64,000 nt of DNA from Streptomyces gelaticus (lineage in GTDB: Bacteria > Actinomycetota > Actinomycetes > Streptomycetales > Streptomycetaceae), in NCBI RefSeq assembly GCF_014649535.1, contig NZ_BMTF01000003.1:248001-312000 (forward strand), written 5' to 3'. The notes under the pieces were generated by a model. That model did not search any database. It was given only the letters and a program-made list of their open reading frames with translations, and was not told the DNA's origin. Shown here piece by piece: positions 1-7,904 of this stretch (position 1 is its first letter; each line of letters starts with the position of its first letter). The position numbers and the translations under genes were made by a program.

Positions 1-2
1 TG

Positions 3-158
3 TGCTCATTGCCGGACAAGGAGTTGCTGAGCGTCCGATGCGTCGGGGACACCGCCTACGCCCTGTGCGCCGACCGGCTGCCGGACCCCGGGAACCCGGA
101 CGACCGGGGCCCGGAGCAGCGCCGCCTCCACGCCGTGGACCTCGCGGATCTGAAGTGA
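3..158 (+). CDS. C-terminal fragment of an unknown protein
   Basis: Only the last 51 codons lie in the window, reading in frame 3 to a TGA at 156-158 and ending in LADLK. The visible part contains VRCVGDTAYALCAD, two cysteines, and an acidic, proline-rich end. It points toward the convergent two-component operon and stops 10 bases before the response-regulator stop codon. I do not recognise the family. The pattern of a short beta-like stretch reading 'GDTAYAL' is common in PQQ/WD-type propeller repeats, but that is only an impression from about 50 residues. Confidence 0.5.
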   Translation, partial: CSLPDKELLSVRCVGDTAYALCADRLPDPGNPDDRGPEQRRLHAVDLADLK

Positions 159-168
159 GAGCAGAGCC

Positions 169-852
169 TCACCCCTCGCCCGGCACCACCACCCCCGCCT
201 CGTACGCGAAGATCACCGCCTGCGCCCGGTCCCGCAGGTCCAGCTTGGCCAGCACCCGGCCGATGTGCGTCTTCACCGTCTGCTCGGCCAGCACCAGCTT
301 CCCCGCGATCTCCTGGTTGGACAGGCCCCGCGCGATCAGTTCGAGCACCTCCGTCTCGCGCGGAGTCAGCCCGTTCAGCCGCAGCGACTGGCCGCTGCGG
401 GTGGCCCCGGTCGGGCCCTGCCGGGCGAAGTCCGCGATCAGACGGCGGGTCACGGACGGTGCGAGCAGCGCCTCGCCCGCCGCGACCACCCGCACCGCCG
501 AGATCAGGTCGGCGGGCGGTGCGTCCTTCAGCAGGAAGCCGGACGCCCCGGCGCGCAGCGCCTCGTACACGTAGTCGTCCACGTCGAACGTGGTGAGCAT
601 CAGGACCTTCGGCCGGTGCACCACTCCCGCCGGAGGGTTCAGCAGCTCGCGGGCCGCCGCCAGACCGTCCATCTCGGGCATCCGGACGTCCATCAGGACC
701 ACGTCCGGATGGACGCTCCGGCTGACGTCGATGCCCCGGCGCCCGTCCGGTGCCTCACCGACCACGTCGATGTCGCTCTGCGCCGAGAGCAGCGCCGCGA
801 ACCCCGCCCGCACCATGGCCTGGTCGTCGACGATGATCACGCGGATGGTCAA
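169..852 (-). CDS. NarL/LuxR-family two-component response regulator
   Basis: This is a 227-residue DNA-binding response regulator. The receiver domain (residues 1-125) shows the acidic pair D9-D10, the phosphoacceptor D55 in LMDVRMPEMDG, and a conserved Lys in FLLKDAPP. A LuxR-type helix-turn-helix (about 158-220) carries LTPRETEVLELIARG and NQEIAGKL. It is expected to dimerise and activate transcription once phosphorylated by its partner. Its ATG overlaps the stop of the upstream kinase gene by four bases (ATGA, 849-852), so the two are translationally coupled and form a cognate pair. The signal sensed is not evident from sequence. Confidence 0.93.
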   Translation of the reverse strand: MTIRVIIVDDQAMVRAGFAALLSAQSDIDVVGEAPDGRRGIDVSRSVHPDVVLMDVRMPEMDGLAAARELLNPPAGVVHRPKVLMLTTFDVDDYVYEALRAGASGFLLKDAPPADLISAVRVVAAGEALLAPSVTRRLIADFARQGPTGATRSGQSLRLNGLTPRETEVLELIARGLSNQEIAGKLVLAEQTVKTHIGRVLAKLDLRDRAQAVIFAYEAGVVVPGEG

Positions 853-2183
853 GAGTCCTCCGAAGCCTCGGGCGTGACAGGGGTCAGGGGCAGCCGTGCG
901 GCCACCCGGAAGCCGCCGTCGGGCAGCGGTCCGGTGTCCAGCGTGCCGCCGGTCAACCGTACGCGTTCACGCATACCGACCAGGCCGTGCCCCGTCCCGG
1001 TCGTCTCCAGCGGCGAACCGGGGCGCTCCGCACGGTCGTTGACCACCAGGACGGTCAGATGCGCGCCCTCGGACGTGATGGACACCCGGGTCCGCGCACC
1101 GGGCGCGTGCCGGATCGCATTGGCCAGCGCCTCCTGCACGATCCGGTACGCCGACACATCCACCGCCTGCGGTACGTCGGGCAGCCGGGCCGGGAGCGAC
1201 AGCTCGGCCGGCAGCCCCGCCCGCACCGTCGCCTCCACCAGCTGCTGCACCCGGTCGAGGCCCGGCTGCGGTGCCCGCTCGCCCTCCGTGCCGTCGCTGC
1301 GCAACACCGTGAGCAGCCGCCGCATCTCCGTCAGCGACTCCCGCGCGCTCGCCGCTATCGCCCCGAACTCCTCACGGGCCTGCTCGGGCAGGTCGCTGAT
1401 CCGGTAGGGCGCGGAGTCGGCCTGGACCGTGATCACGGACATGTGGTGCGCGACCACGTCGTGCAGCTCACGGGCGATTCTGGCGCGCTCCTCCAGCAGC
1501 GTGCGCTGCGCCCGCTCGGCCTCGCTGATGGTCTCCTGCTCGGCGAGCCGGCGCTGTGCGTCGCCCCGTTCCCGGATCACCGCGCCGATCACCATGAGCA
1601 CCGCGCCGAACGCCGGGAGCAGCGCGGAGGTGCCGTTGCTGCGGTCCGTGCCGCCCAGGTGCAGGACCAGGCTCGCCACGGCGGTCAGCGCCCAGACGGA
1701 GACCACGGTCCGCCGGGTCTCGCGCAGCGCCACCGCCAGCATCACGAAGAGGTAGCAGATCAGCGTGGGCGGGGGCCACGGCCAGATGCCCTGCGGCGGG
1801 TCCGGGTACTCCAGCAGTACCAGCGCCCCCAGGATGTCCGCGGGGAAGATGATCCACCAGGCCTGCAACGGGCGGTGCGCCAGCATCAGCAGCGGCGCCG
1901 TCTGGGCGACGGTCAGCAGGCCCGCCAGTCCCTCGGCCAACCCGTATTCGTTGGTCAGCACATTGAGCGTGACCGGGACGAAGATCGCCCCGAGGGCGAA
2001 CACGACCACGTACGGCAGCAGCCTCCGCCACCGTTTGGGCGCGTCCGCGAGCGGCGGGACCGGGGGATGGGACGGATGCGAGAGGTCGTGGGCGATCTCG
2101 CGCAGATTGCGGCGGGCGGCGCTCAGCAGGCCGTCGGCGGCGGGCTGCGGGCGCGGCGGCGCCCCGGTCGGGGAAGTGGTCAT
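849..2183 (-). CDS. Membrane sensor histidine kinase (HisKA_3 type)
   Basis: This is a 444-residue kinase. A cytoplasmic N-terminal tail of about 52 residues is followed by about six hydrophobic segments between residues 55 and 203. A linker helix leads to the HisKA_3 dimerisation motif RIARELHDVVAHH, with H241 as the predicted phosphorylated histidine. The C-terminal ATPase domain shows the N box EALANAIRHAPG and the G box GHGLVGMRERV. There is no large extracellular loop, so it probably senses a membrane-associated signal. It is first in a two-gene operon with the NarL-type regulator. Many such Streptomyces pairs respond to cell-envelope stress, but nothing here fixes the ligand. Confidence 0.93.
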   Translation of the reverse strand: MTTSPTGAPPRPQPAADGLLSAARRNLREIAHDLSHPSHPPVPPLADAPKRWRRLLPYVVVFALGAIFVPVTLNVLTNEYGLAEGLAGLLTVAQTAPLLMLAHRPLQAWWIIFPADILGALVLLEYPDPPQGIWPWPPPTLICYLFVMLAVALRETRRTVVSVWALTAVASLVLHLGGTDRSNGTSALLPAFGAVLMVIGAVIRERGDAQRRLAEQETISEAERAQRTLLEERARIARELHDVVAHHMSVITVQADSAPYRISDLPEQAREEFGAIAASARESLTEMRRLLTVLRSDGTEGERAPQPGLDRVQQLVEATVRAGLPAELSLPARLPDVPQAVDVSAYRIVQEALANAIRHAPGARTRVSITSEGAHLTVLVVNDRAERPGSPLETTGTGHGLVGMRERVRLTGGTLDTGPLPDGGFRVAARLPLTPVTPEASEDS

Positions 2184-2301
2184 GGCCGCCTCAGCCTAGG
2201 GAGCGGACCGGCCCGGTGGCGTCATACCCGGGTCCCGGTTCGTCACCGGGTTTCTCGTACGGGGGTACTACCTGCCGGTCGGGCCGGCACGCCGCGAAGC
2301 C

Positions 2302-3309
2302 CTACAACTCCGCGAGCAGTTGGGCCTTCTTGGCGCTGAACTCGTCGTCCGTCACCAGACCGGCCCGGTGCAGCTCCCCGAGGTGCCGGATCCGCTCCGC
2401 GATGTCCGCGGGGTCGCGCCGCCCGGCGCCCGCCAGGACGGCCGCGGGTGCGGCGGCCGAGGAATGGTGCCTGCGCACCGATTCCAGGACGGCCGCGGCG
2501 AACGGCAGCGACTCGTGCACCGGGCCGTAGCCGAGACCGAAGACCACCGCGGCCGGGTCCTGATCGGCCCGGGTGGGGCGGGGTGCCACCGGCTGCGGGC
2601 ACTGGACCGGGTGGCCGGCGCCGAGACCCGTGCCCGGCTCCGCGTCCGGGCCGGCACCGCCGCCCGGGGCAGGATCCGGCCCGGGGACCGCGCTCTCCAG
2701 GCCCCGGGGCACCAGCCTCAGATAGCCCTCGAACCCCTCCGGCGAGCGCCACTCGACGCCGCTCAGCTCCGTCACCGGGAACGTCTGGTCGCCGGCCTTC
2801 CACTTCGCCGTGGAGGCGCCCGTCCAGAACCAGCGGAAGGAGACCCGGTCCCCGTCGAAGCCGGCCCGGCCGTCGTACGCCTTGAACTGCATCGGCGCCT
2901 CGGGCGCCGCGACCAGGAACCGGTCGGCGGGCTCGGACGCCTCGGGGCCGAGCCGGGCGCGCAGTTCGTCCGCGTAGTACTCGGCCAGCGTCTCGCGCTC
3001 GGCGGGGAGCACCAGCCGGTACGGATCGCAGCCGTCCTTCAGCTGCCCGGCAGCGGCCTCGACCAGGGGATCGGCGCCGCGTCTCGGCACGGCGCGCAGG
3101 ACCACCGTGCCCCGCTTGCCCGGGGTCAGCGTCACCGACGACAGCGCCGCGTGCGGGACGCGTCGTTCACGAAGGCTCTGGAAGAGCTTCGGCGTGCGGA
3201 TTCCCCGTTCGAAGCGGATGAGCACGGAGTCGGTGTCGAACTCCCAGGTGGCATGAATTCCGGCCAGCACATCACCCATGTGCCTCATCGTATGCGGCAC
3301 TTGCCTCAT
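2302..3309 (-). CDS. DUF4429 protein with C-terminal SHOCT motif
   Basis: This is a 335-residue cytoplasmic protein of the actinobacterial DUF4429 family. Two related beta-rich modules are visible: residues 12-110 (TWEFDTDSVLIRFERG) and about 140-235 (FDGDRVSFRWFW, VEWRSPEGFEGYLRLVPRG). A Pro/Gly/Asp-rich linker follows, then a SHOCT-type helical hairpin at the end (IRHLGELHRAGLVTDDEF). SHOCT modules are small oligomerisation elements often attached to membrane or phage-related proteins. The ATG at 3309 is preceded by a strong Shine-Dalgarno run, AGGGGGG, about five bases upstream. Alternative ATGs at residues 8 and 11 lack one. The function is unknown in the family. Confidence 0.8.
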   Translation of the reverse strand: MRQVPHTMRHMGDVLAGIHATWEFDTDSVLIRFERGIRTPKLFQSLRERRVPHAALSSVTLTPGKRGTVVLRAVPRRGADPLVEAAAGQLKDGCDPYRLVLPAERETLAEYYADELRARLGPEASEPADRFLVAAPEAPMQFKAYDGRAGFDGDRVSFRWFWTGASTAKWKAGDQTFPVTELSGVEWRSPEGFEGYLRLVPRGLESAVPGPDPAPGGGAGPDAEPGTGLGAGHPVQCPQPVAPRPTRADQDPAAVVFGLGYGPVHESLPFAAAVLESVRRHHSSAAAPAAVLAGAGRRDPADIAERIRHLGELHRAGLVTDDEFSAKKAQLLAEL

Positions 3310-3364
3310 ACGTCCCCCCTCGGCGCAGAGCTTGGTGGATGGTCGGCCAGGGCCCGCGCGCCGG

Positions 3365-4588
3365 TCAGACGGCCTGGCTTCCGGCGATTTGTTCTCGGCA
3401 GCCGCTGTCGGAGACCGCGCAGCTCACCGATCCGTAGGCGCCCACGCCGATGGCGGCGAAGTTGCCGAGACTTTCGGTACCCGGCTCGAAATAGCCGCTG
3501 TGCCCGACCGCGCCGCCCGCCGAGACGATGCGCGCACCGAAGCCCGGGTCGACCGGGTCGGCGCCGTGGCCCAGCCCGCCGAGCTCCAGGTTCGGTACGT
3601 CCTCGATCCAGTCGCCGCGATCGCGCATCGCCCACACCCTGGCCCCGGTCCGCAACTGCGCGGCGTTCTCCACCCGCATGCCGGGGCTGCCGGCCACCGC
3701 GATGTCGCCGACCCTGGTGGGCAGTTCATGTGCGGCGACCCCGCAGAGCACCGAGCCGTAGCTGTGGCAGAACAGCGAGACCGGGGCCCGGCCGGGCAAC
3801 GCGCCCACCAGTGCGTTCAGCCGCACCGCCCCGCGTTCGGCGAGGTTGCCCAGGGCCGCGTCCATGCCGATCCCGGCGGGCGTGGTGTAGTCGGCCCAGG
3901 CGATGACGGCGGTACGGATGCCGGGGCGCGCGGCGCGCTCCGCCGCGTACAGCGACTTCGCCATGCCGACCGGAGCGGCGTTCACCTTGGGCGCGGACCG
4001 CTCCAGGGTCAGCAGAGTGGTGTCGACGCCGGGGACGATCACCGAGATCCGGTCTGCCCGGTCGAGGTTGCCGAACACCTCGGCGGCGCGGCCCTTCCCG
4101 GACGGGTCGAAGGCGAGGAAGTGGCGGTCCCCGGCGAGCATCGAGGCGAAGCGCTGCATCCGGCGGACCGCCTCGGCGCGGCCGTCGGGGGAGAGCCGCA
4201 CATCGTGCATGCGCCGCCGCTCGACCTGCCGCGCCTGCGCGACGGCCCGCCGATTGGCGCGGTAGCGCAGGGTGACCGGGGCGCCGTTCAAGTTGCCCAC
4301 GACCAAGGGGTACTTGTCGGCCAGCGCGGTGCGCTGCGCGGCCGTGAGCGTGGCGAAGAACCGGGCCAGCCGGTACGGCGGCGCATCGGCGTCCGGCAGC
4401 GCATGACCCGCCACCCGGCCCCGCGCCCAGGCGGCGAGTGCGATCGTGCGTGGCTCGTCGGAGGGTTGGTGACGTACGGCGGTCCAGCCAGTGGTCGCCA
4501 GCATCACGAACACGACCGCGACGGCGAGCAGAGCGCGCCATGCGGTGAGCGTGGGGGAGGAGTCGAAGGAAGTCACTCCGGCCCACAT
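3365..4588 (-). CDS. DUF1023 alpha/beta hydrolase, membrane-anchored
   Basis: This belongs to the DUF1023 alpha/beta-hydrolase group common in Streptomyces. A hydrophobic N-terminal segment (LTAWRALLAVAVVFVMLA) suggests a membrane anchor or uncleaved signal. A long helical region then leads into the hydrolase core near ISVIVPGVDTT. The nucleophile elbow is CHSYGSVLCG, and later acidic and histidine residues (for example in YFEPGTESL and VGHSGY) could complete the triad. The substrate is unknown. The start is uncertain: the frame is open to a GTG at 4633, I chose the ATG at 4588, and a GTG four codons further in is also possible. None has a clear ribosome site. Confidence 0.75.
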   Translation of the reverse strand: MWAGVTSFDSSPTLTAWRALLAVAVVFVMLATTGWTAVRHQPSDEPRTIALAAWARGRVAGHALPDADAPPYRLARFFATLTAAQRTALADKYPLVVGNLNGAPVTLRYRANRRAVAQARQVERRRMHDVRLSPDGRAEAVRRMQRFASMLAGDRHFLAFDPSGKGRAAEVFGNLDRADRISVIVPGVDTTLLTLERSAPKVNAAPVGMAKSLYAAERAARPGIRTAVIAWADYTTPAGIGMDAALGNLAERGAVRLNALVGALPGRAPVSLFCHSYGSVLCGVAAHELPTRVGDIAVAGSPGMRVENAAQLRTGARVWAMRDRGDWIEDVPNLELGGLGHGADPVDPGFGARIVSAGGAVGHSGYFEPGTESLGNFAAIGVGAYGSVSCAVSDSGCREQIAGSQAV

Positions 4589-4861
4589 TAGGAGACGCGC
4601 GACGACAGCCGTGAAGAGGGTGACACACATCACTCTGCTGCGGGGAATTCGGATGCGTGCTTTTCACGCTGTGTGGTTGTCACACGCACGCTCAGGTGCG
4701 CGGAGCGCCTCCGGAGCGCCACATCTGGCCGCAGGGGAGCGGCTGTTGTGAAGTCGGTCATGTCTCGGCGGTGAGGCGTGCGGCACACCGGACGGGGAGT
4801 CCCGTCGCCGCGCCGCCCCTGTGGTCACGCCGGCCGCCGGGCCGTCACACCGGCCTTGCCG

Positions 4862-5527
4862 TCACACCGGCCCGGTGCCCGTCCGCCAGTTGCCGGCCAG
4901 CGCCGGTCCGAGCTGGTCCAGGTACGCCTCGGTCAGGACACGCAGTGAATCCACGTCGCCGTCCCGGCCCCGCCCCCAGAGCTGACCGGTCACCCGCATC
5001 ACCCCGCTGAACGCGGCCACGGCGACCCGCGGCCGCGGGTCCTCGTCCACGTCGAGCCCCTCGCGCCCGGCGATCAGCAGCGCGATCTGGTTCTCCAGAT
5101 CGCTGCACCGGCGCAGATGGGCGGCGAGCAGTGAGGGTGTCGACTCGATCATCCGGTACATGCGCAGGTGGAGTTCGACCGTGGCGATCTCCTCGATCAC
5201 CTCGCCGATGCTGTTCCAGGCGCAGAGGACCGCGTTGCGCATCGCGTCGAACGGGGCCTCGTCGGCGGGGCGCCGGCGCAGCTGCGCGAGGAAGTACGAC
5301 TCCATCGCCTCCTGGATGGCGAAGGCGGCCTCCTCCTTGGAGGCGAAGTAGCGGAAGAAGGTGCGCTGGGAGACCTCCACGGCGTCGACGATCTCGTCGA
5401 CCGTCGTCTTCTCGTACCCCTGGGTGGTGAAAAGATCGAAGGCGGCGTGCAGCAGGGCGTCCCGGGTGCGTCGCTTCTTCCGTTCGCGCAGTCCGGTCGG
5501 ATGCGCGGCGCGCTGCCCATCGGTCAC
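4862..5527 (-). CDS. TetR-family transcriptional repressor
   Basis: This is a 221-residue regulator with a typical N-terminal TetR helix-turn-helix: RKKRRTRDALLHAAFDLF, then TTVDEIVDAVEVSQRTFFRYF and a following SKEE. The C-terminal ligand and dimerisation domain is helical and poorly conserved, as usual. Translation likely starts at the GTG at 5527, about eight bases downstream of a GAGAGAAGG ribosome site. It is divergent from the DHA2 exporter at 5645, the classic arrangement in which the repressor controls both genes from the shared 117-bp gap. That gap holds two inverted repeats (see the operator entry). The inducer is presumably a substrate of the pump. Confidence 0.92.
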   Translation of the reverse strand: MTDGQRAAHPTGLRERKKRRTRDALLHAAFDLFTTQGYEKTTVDEIVDAVEVSQRTFFRYFASKEEAAFAIQEAMESYFLAQLRRRPADEAPFDAMRNAVLCAWNSIGEVIEEIATVELHLRMYRMIESTPSLLAAHLRRCSDLENQIALLIAGREGLDVDEDPRPRVAVAAFSGVMRVTGQLWGRGRDGDVDSLRVLTEAYLDQLGPALAGNWRTGTGPV

Positions 5528-5581
5528 TTGACTGGCCTTCTCTCTCCTGCTCTGCCCAGCTCAGCGTACCTGTGAGCTACG

Positions 5582-5630
5582 TGACAGTTACCGACTTGTG
5601 AATTGGTTTGTCAACTGTCAGAGGCTGACA
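5582..5630. promoter_or_regulatory. Candidate TetR operator region
   Basis: Two exact inverted repeats are visible. TGACAGTT (5582-5589) is the reverse complement of AACTGTCA (5613-5620), with a 23-bp spacer. Overlapping its right half is a tighter palindrome, TGTCAG-AGG-CTGACA (5616-5630). Both lie between the divergent TetR and exporter genes and overlap predicted -35 and -10 elements, so binding there would block transcription. The assignment to this TetR is inferred from position only. Confidence 0.55.
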
Positions 5631-5637
5631 CTAATCT
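5608..5637 (+). promoter_or_regulatory. Probable promoter of the exporter gene (leaderless)
   Basis: A -35-like TTGTCA (5608-5613) and a -10-like TAATCT (5632-5637) are separated by 18 bp. The exporter ATG at 5645 lies only seven bases after the -10 element, so the transcript should begin at or next to the start codon, which would make it leaderless. No ribosome-binding sequence is visible upstream of that ATG, in agreement. The palindrome TGTCAG-N3-CTGACA fills the spacer. Confidence 0.5.
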
Positions 5638-5644
5638 CCCGGGC

Positions 5645-7255
5645 ATGACTAGTCAGACCACCGTCGACAAGGCGTCGCGGGAGCCGCAGGAAGCCGCCGC
5701 TCCCGCACCTGCCAAGGGGCTGCGCGGCCACCCCTGGCTGACGCTCTTCTCCGTGGCCATCGGCGTGATGATGGTCGCGCTCGACGGCACGATCGTCGCG
5801 ATCGCCAACCCCGCCATCCAGCAGGATCTGAACGCCTCGCTCGCAGACGTCCAGTGGATCACCAACGGCTACATGCTCGCCCTCGCGGTCTCCCTGATCA
5901 CCGCGGGCAAACTCGGTGACCGGTTCGGTCACCGCCAGACCTTCCTCATCGGTGTCGTGGGCTTCGCCGCGGCATCCGGCGCCATCGGCCTGTCCGACAG
6001 CGTCGCCCTGGTGATCGTGTTCCGGGTGCTCCAGGGCCTCTTCGGCGCCCTGCTGATGCCCGCCGCGCTCGGCCTGCTGCGCGCCACCTTCCCGGCCGAG
6101 AAGCTGAACATGGCGATCGGCATCTGGGGCATGGTGATCGGCGCCTCGACCGCGGGTGGTCCGATCCTCGGCGGCGTGCTCGTCGAGCACGTCAACTGGC
6201 AGTCCGTCTTCTTCATCAATGTGCCGGTCGGTGTGATCGCGCTGGTGCTGGGCCTGGTGATCCTCAAGGACCACCGCGCCGAGAACGCGCCGCGCTCCTT
6301 CGACATCGGCGGCATCGTGCTGCTGTCGCAGGCGATGTTCTGCCTGATCTGGGCGCTCATCAAGGGCTCCGAGTGGGGCTGGGGCGACTACAAGACGCTC
6401 GGCTTCCTGGGCGCCGCCGTGGCCCTGTTCGTGGTCTTCGCGCTCTCCCAGAAGAACGTCAGGGAACCGCTGATCCCGCTCGCGATGTTCCGCTCCGTTC
6501 CGCTGTCCGCGGGCGTGGTCCTGATGGTGCTCATGGCGTTCGCGTTCATGGGCGGCCTGTTCTTCGTCACCTTCTACCTCCAGAACGTGCACGGCCTGAG
6601 CCCCGTCGACAGCGGCCTGCACCTGCTGCCGCTGACCGGCATGATGATCGTCGCCTCGCCGCTCGCGGGCGCCATGATCACCAAGTTCGGCCCGCGGGTC
6701 CCGCTGGTCGGCGGCATGGTGTGCACGTCCGTCGCCATGTTCGGCATGTCCCAGCTGGAGACCGGCACCGGCACCCTGACCATGTCGATCTGGTTCGGCC
6801 TGCTCGGCCTCGGCCTCGCCCCGGTGATGGTCGGCGCCACCGAGGTCATCGTCGGCAACGCCCCGATGGAGCTCTCCGGCGTCGCGGGCGGCCTCCAGCA
6901 GTCCGCCATGCAGGTCGGCGGCAGTCTCGGCACGGCGGTGCTCGGCGCCGTCATGGCGTCCCAGGTCGACTCCAAGCTGGCCGGCAACTGGACGGCGGCA
7001 CAGCTCCCGCCGCTCAGCCCGGAGCAGCTGGACCAGGCGTCCTCGGCCGTCGAGGTCGGCATCCCGCCGGTCGACGGGAACGTCCCGCCGGAGATCGCGG
7101 GGAAGATCGCGGGCGTCGCCCATGACACCTTCGTGTCAGGGATGAGCACGGCGTTCATGGTGGCCGGCGTCGTCGCGGTGGTCGCCGCGCTGGTCGCCAC
7201 GCTCACCAAGCGCGGTGCGAACGCCCAAGCGGGCGCGGGCGCCGGTCACATCTGA
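5645..7255 (+). CDS. DHA2-family (14-TM) MFS drug exporter
   Basis: This is a 536-residue major facilitator of the EmrB/QacA type, expected to expel drugs in exchange for protons across the inner membrane. After a 40-residue cytoplasmic tail the first helix carries the family motif ALDGTIVAIANPAIQ. Motif A follows as GKLGDRFGHRQTF, and motif C-like glycine/proline helices (GASTAGGPILGGVL) mark an antiporter. Fourteen hydrophobic segments can be counted. The ATG at 5645 is chosen because it begins right after the predicted promoter; an upstream TTG at 5603 would lie inside the operator. It is controlled by the divergent TetR and followed by a strong terminator. Confidence 0.93.
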   Translation: MTSQTTVDKASREPQEAAAPAPAKGLRGHPWLTLFSVAIGVMMVALDGTIVAIANPAIQQDLNASLADVQWITNGYMLALAVSLITAGKLGDRFGHRQTFLIGVVGFAAASGAIGLSDSVALVIVFRVLQGLFGALLMPAALGLLRATFPAEKLNMAIGIWGMVIGASTAGGPILGGVLVEHVNWQSVFFINVPVGVIALVLGLVILKDHRAENAPRSFDIGGIVLLSQAMFCLIWALIKGSEWGWGDYKTLGFLGAAVALFVVFALSQKNVREPLIPLAMFRSVPLSAGVVLMVLMAFAFMGGLFFVTFYLQNVHGLSPVDSGLHLLPLTGMMIVASPLAGAMITKFGPRVPLVGGMVCTSVAMFGMSQLETGTGTLTMSIWFGLLGLGLAPVMVGATEVIVGNAPMELSGVAGGLQQSAMQVGGSLGTAVLGAVMASQVDSKLAGNWTAAQLPPLSPEQLDQASSAVEVGIPPVDGNVPPEIAGKIAGVAHDTFVSGMSTAFMVAGVVAVVAALVATLTKRGANAQAGAGAGHI

Positions 7256-7310
7256 CCGGCCGCCACGACGGCCCGGGGCTCCGCGCCCACGCGTCAACAC
7301 CGTGCGTACA

Positions 7311-7342
7311 ACAGCCCCGCCGGACCGTTCCGGCGGGGCTGT
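7311..7342 (+). terminator. Terminator after the MFS exporter
   Basis: This is a perfect 14-bp stem, ACAGCCCCGCCGGA (7311-7324) pairing with 7329-7342, around a CCGT tetraloop. It lies 55 bp after the exporter stop codon. There is no U-run, as usual in Streptomyces. Confidence 0.85.
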
Positions 7343-7442
7343 CGCCTATCCGGATGGTGTGGCCCCAGGCCCCTTCCCCGGGCATTGCCGCGCAGGTCAG
7401 GGTGTGTGCAACTGATCCGCACCAGCACGGGGGACGATTTCC

Positions 7443-7820
7443 ATGCGTACGACCGTTCTTGCCACCGCCCTGGCCGCCGCCGCACTGGCAGCCACCGCCC
7501 TGACCCCGCAGACCGCCGCCCACTCCGCGCCCGTCGGGCTCGGGTCCTGCGCCGCCGGTCAGCTCTGCCTCTGGGACGCGCCGGACTTCACCGGCACCCG
7601 CCGGACCCATGAGCTGTCCACGACCGACATCGAGAGCTGCGTCCCGCTGCCGAAGGGCAGCAGGGTCCAGGCGCTCGCCAACCGCACCGGCCGCCCCGTC
7701 ACCACGTACCAGTCGGCGGAATGCGCCGAGACCGGTGAGTTCGAGACGTACCCGGGCGGCGGCACCTGGGTGCCCCGGTCCCCCTACCAGGTCAGGGCCT
7801 TCAAGATCTGGGAGAACTGA
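7443..7820 (+). CDS. Secreted peptidase inhibitor family I36 protein
   Basis: This is a 125-residue secreted protein. A signal peptide (residues 1-28, MRTTVLATALAAAALAATAL followed by an Ala-rich cleavage region) precedes one beta/gamma-crystallin-like domain of the I36 type, known from the Streptomyces metalloproteinase inhibitor SMPI. The mature part has four cysteines (C36, C42, then C62 and C84 approximately), enough for two disulfides, and the crystallin-like stretch LCLWDAPDFTGTRRTHE. A GGGGGA ribosome site lies eight bases upstream of the ATG. It stands alone between two strong terminators. Inhibitory activity is assumed from the family, not shown here. Confidence 0.8.
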   Translation: MRTTVLATALAAAALAATALTPQTAAHSAPVGLGSCAAGQLCLWDAPDFTGTRRTHELSTTDIESCVPLPKGSRVQALANRTGRPVTTYQSAECAETGEFETYPGGGTWVPRSPYQVRAFKIWEN

Positions 7821-7856
7821 CCGGAGACCGGAGACCGGAGCACCGGCCGCGGACGC

Positions 7857-7894
7857 CGAAGGGCGGCGGGACCTCCTGGCCCCGCCGCCCTTCG
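7857..7894. terminator. Bidirectional terminator between I36 gene and aceE
   Basis: A 14-bp perfect stem begins CGAAGGGCGGCGGG at 7857-7870 and pairs with 7881-7894 around a 10-nt loop. It lies between the convergent stops of the inhibitor gene (7820) and aceE (7905), so it can serve both strands. Confidence 0.85.
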
Positions 7895-7904
7895 TACGTA
7901 CTCC

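Noticed and set aside
5618..7123. A 500-codon minus-strand frame opposite the MFS exporter
   Set aside because: His/Glu/Asp-rich low-complexity translation with no ribosome site; it mirrors codon bias of the real exporter gene.
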